From the NCBI GenBank assembly GCA_011088215.1, contig JAALKD010000031.1, forward strand, positions 1 to 37,854: a stretch of DNA of 37,854 bases, given 5' to 3'. This DNA is from Sphingomonadales bacterium (GTDB lineage: Bacteria; Pseudomonadota; Alphaproteobacteria; Sphingomonadales; Kordiimonadaceae). The translations under genes and the position numbers were made by a program. Position 1 is the stretch's first letter. Every line of letters starts with the position of its first letter. Positions 35,729 to 37,854 of the stretch are shown piece after piece. The notes below the pieces were generated by a model, which saw nothing but the letters and a program-made list of their open reading frames with translations, did not search any database and was not told where the DNA came from.

Positions 35729-37423
35729 CTAGTCATCCTCAATCATCAGGGCAATATTCTGGTAAAGCCCTTTGTCTTCCTCGCGCGGCAACACACCGAG
35801 CAAAGGGGCTGTGCGCAAAATTACATTTTTAACGACCGGTGCGGCTACCCAACCACCACCAGCAAAACCGAATGTTTCCTTGGTGCCTTTTGGCTCATCC
35901 AACAGGGCAAATACGGCATATTGTGGGTCATCCATCGGATAAACACCCATGAAGGACGAAATCAGCGATTTCTTCGCGTAGCCGCCGCCTGACGCTTTTT
36001 CTGCAGTGCCGGTTTTGCCACCAACTCGGTATCCAACGGCGTCCGAACGTCCACCAGTGCCCTTGGTTACCGCCAGCCGCAATAGTTGACGCATCTGCCT
36101 GCTCGTAGCAGGTGAAATCACCCGCTGCCCGTCTTGCCAGGCATCTTTGTTTTTAAGCAATGTCGGTGAATTCAGCGTACCGCCATTGACGATAGCCGAA
36201 ATTCCGGTGGCCAGCTGCAACGGGCTGACGGCGATGCCGTGGCCATATGAAATAGTCATGGTTGAAACTTTGCGCCAGTTGGCAGGATACATAGGCGCCC
36301 CCACTTCAGTGAGTTCAACACTGGATGGTGTCAGCAAACCAATCGACTGCATAAATTCCTGCTGTCGCTCTCCGCCAATATCCAACGCCAGTTGCGCTGT
36401 GCCAATATTGGATGAGAAGGCAAAGATTTCGGGCAGGCTCAAATAGCGTTTTTTCGGATGATCATCCCTAATCAGGAATCGCGAAATTTTGAGGGGCTTG
36501 GTGGCGTCATAGCCATCATCAAGGGTCGCTACCCTGTCATCTAAAGCATTGGCAAAGGTAAATGTTTTGAAAGTTGAACCCAGCTCGTAAACACCTTTGC
36601 TGGCACGGTTAAATTTTTGGGTATCACCCACACCTCGGACATTGTTGGGGTCAAAGTCAGGCATAGATACCAGCGCCAACACTTCGCCGGTACGCACATC
36701 CATCACTAACCCGTCCGCGCCGATCGCCTGGTGGGCGCGCATGGCAGCTTCCAGCTCGTCTGCGAGTGCATATTGAACCCGTATATCTAGCGCTAGCGCC
36801 AGTGGTTCGCCGGTCCTACCCGTTTCTGACAAGCGTTCGTCAAAGTAATGCTCAACACCTGCTAGTCCGTTGCCATCAACATCGACGTAGCCGAGCGCAT
36901 GGGCCGCCAACCTACCATGTGGGTACAAACGATCTTCCTCGGCGCGGAAGTTAAGGGCGGGAACACCCAGCGCATTAACCTGCCATTTCTGGCGCGGTGT
37001 CAGCTTGCGCTTGATCCAGATGAAGTTCTTTTTCGAGGACAACTTCTGTTCCAACTCGGCGCGAGATAGCTCAGGCAAAATACCAGCCAGTTGCTCCGCG
37101 ACCAACGTTGGGTCCTTGATCTTTTGTGGGTTGGCATACAGAGAGGATGTCTGCAGATTAACAGCCAACACTTCACCGTTCCGGTCAACAATATCAGACC
37201 GGCTGAAAACCACAGGCGGCACAACAATCTGCCGCTCTGCCGTTCTGTTGGTTAGCGGTGCAGCCATGCCCAAATTGATTGTGCGCACGCTCATAAGCAC
37301 AAAGGCGCTCATGAACAACACCACACCAACCATCAGCCGGCTGCGCGCTACCGACAGAGGCGTGGGTTTGCGGTAGGTGTGTTCAAGGTCCATGCTAATT
37401 GACCGTGCGCCGAGCGTCGCCAT
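35729..37423 (-). CDS. ftsI: Septal transpeptidase FtsI (PBP3)
   Basis: A class B penicillin-binding protein that cross-links septal peptidoglycan with FtsW. A short cytoplasmic tail and one membrane helix (LMVGVVLFMSAFVLMSV, about 30-46) lead to the pedestal domain beginning IVVPPVVFSRSDIVDRNGEV (about 66-85). The transpeptidase motifs are all present: S283-TF-K286 (GSTFKTFTF), S337-S-N339 and K470-TGT. The length is 564 residues. The ATG at 37423 shares its first base with the ftsL stop (TAATG), with AAGG 9 bases upstream. Confidence 0.97.
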   Translation of the reverse strand: MATLGARSISMDLEHTYRKPTPLSVARSRLMVGVVLFMSAFVLMSVRTINLGMAAPLTNRTAERQIVVPPVVFSRSDIVDRNGEVLAVNLQTSSLYANPQKIKDPTLVAEQLAGILPELSRAELEQKLSSKKNFIWIKRKLTPRQKWQVNALGVPALNFRAEEDRLYPHGRLAAHALGYVDVDGNGLAGVEHYFDERLSETGRTGEPLALALDIRVQYALADELEAAMRAHQAIGADGLVMDVRTGEVLALVSMPDFDPNNVRGVGDTQKFNRASKGVYELGSTFKTFTFANALDDRVATLDDGYDATKPLKISRFLIRDDHPKKRYLSLPEIFAFSSNIGTAQLALDIGGERQQEFMQSIGLLTPSSVELTEVGAPMYPANWRKVSTMTISYGHGIAVSPLQLATGISAIVNGGTLNSPTLLKNKDAWQDGQRVISPATSRQMRQLLRLAVTKGTGGRSDAVGYRVGGKTGTAEKASGGGYAKKSLISSFMGVYPMDDPQYAVFALLDEPKGTKETFGFAGGGWVAAPVVKNVILRTAPLLGVLPREEDKGLYQNIALMIEDD

Positions 37424-37830
37424 TATGTATTGCCTTCTGATGTAGCTTGTCTGCCCTCAGCACTATCGACCGAAGGCTGCTTGTTTTTCTGCGATTGTTT
37501 ATCTGCTGTCGGCAGCAACACACTTGTATCCCCTCCAACAACCTCACTGCTACGCCGCAGCGGAATTTCGACTACCGAACCAACAACCTGTTTGGATGAC
37601 GGCGGCATCAAGGCAAGAAACTCGATCGACAGCTCTTGCAAAGTACGCGGCGATGTCAGATAGGCCCATTCAGCTTCCAGAATGCGTAGGCTGTCCTGGT
37701 CGCGGTGAATTTGCTGGGCAATTGCCTCGACGTTTTCAGCTTGCTCTTGCACCGCATATTTTAGTTGCATGAGCGCCGCGCCGGATGTAAGCGCACAAAA
37801 CGCTGCTATGCAGGTGAAAAGTCTACGCAT
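37423..37830 (-). CDS. ftsL: Cell division protein FtsL
   Basis: A small bitopic divisome protein that forms a coiled coil with FtsB and activates FtsWI. The N-terminus MRRLFTCIAAFCALTSGAAL is a single membrane helix with almost no cytoplasmic tail. A heptad-like helix follows (LKYAVQEQAENVEAIAQQIH), then YLTSPRTLQELSIEFLAL, which matches alphaproteobacterial FtsL. After about residue 85 there is a 50-residue polar tail rich in Ser, Gln and Lys. The total of 135 residues is on the long side. The ATG at 37830 has GGGAGGG upstream. The identity rests on position, topology and the ERL-like segment. Confidence 0.88.
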   Translation of the reverse strand: MRRLFTCIAAFCALTSGAALMQLKYAVQEQAENVEAIAQQIHRDQDSLRILEAEWAYLTSPRTLQELSIEFLALMPPSSKQVVGSVVEIPLRRSSEVVGGDTSVLLPTADKQSQKNKQPSVDSAEGRQATSEGNT

Positions 37831-37854
37831 CTGCAGCCCTCCCCCATCCTGGTG
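37823..37854 (-). CDS. Possible 3' end of rsmH (partial)
   Basis: rsmH is normally directly upstream of ftsL. The last 32 bases contain an open frame that ends at a TAG at 37825-37823, overlapping the ftsL start by 8 bases, with the tail PGWGRAADA. A second frame also stays open longer and ends inside ftsL. The fragment is too short to identify by itself; the call rests on expected gene order. Confidence 0.25.
   Translation of the reverse strand, partial: PGWGRAADA

Overview
The window reads as a chromosomal segment of an alphaproteobacterium of moderate GC content. Three things point there. The uvrC-pgsA-moaD-moaE order is typical of the class. The division and cell-wall (dcw) cluster has the order ftsL-ftsI-murE-mraY-murD-ftsW-murG-murC-murB-ftsQ-ftsA-ftsZ, with an FtsZ that carries a very long acidic linker. 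The alpha2beta2 glycyl-tRNA synthetase genes lie in a block with an S49 peptidase, a TrmN6-like methyltransferase and a polyprenyl synthase. I see no rRNA, tRNA, CRISPR array, insertion sequence or prophage. The first 46 bases are pure C and are probably a sequencing or assembly artefact at a contig end.

Layout. 212-6135 (minus): TrmN6-like methyltransferase, S49 peptidase, AroQ chorismate mutase, methionine aminopeptidase, glyQ, glyS. 6340-8185 (plus): polyprenyl diphosphate synthase overlapped by an orphan ModA. 8186-8515: gene-free, but holding a good promoter, a 9-codon leader ORF and a strong terminator ahead of an MBL-fold hydrolase (8516-9433). 9536-11392 (plus): nadA and nadC. 11401-12472 (minus): M48 lipoprotein protease and rpmF with its terminator. 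12747-17099 (plus): exported M14 carboxypeptidase, an exported protein of unknown function with an internal duplication, and a GhrA-like dehydrogenase. 17233-19494 (plus): CaCA antiporter, FolM-like pteridine reductase and FolB. 19495-19877: AT-rich intergenic region with a DnaA box. 19878-23138 (plus): uvrC, pgsA, moaD, moaE, closed by a bidirectional terminator. 23205-37830 (minus): the dcw cluster, running off the right end into what is probably rsmH.

How the genes work together. The dcw genes build UDP-MurNAc peptides (murB, C, D, E), make lipids I and II (mraY, murG), and supply the septal synthase and divisome (ftsW, ftsI, ftsL, ftsQ, ftsA, ftsZ). Their starts and stops overlap or nearly touch, so they look like one translationally coupled operon. 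Two genes usually embedded in this cluster are absent, murF and ddl. They are the two enzymes of the D-Ala-D-Ala branch.

The best candidates for something undescribed are the leader-peptide/terminator element at 8285-8450, the murF/ddl-less dcw cluster, and the M14-peptidase three-gene operon. All functional calls come from reading the translated sequences by eye. No database search was run.
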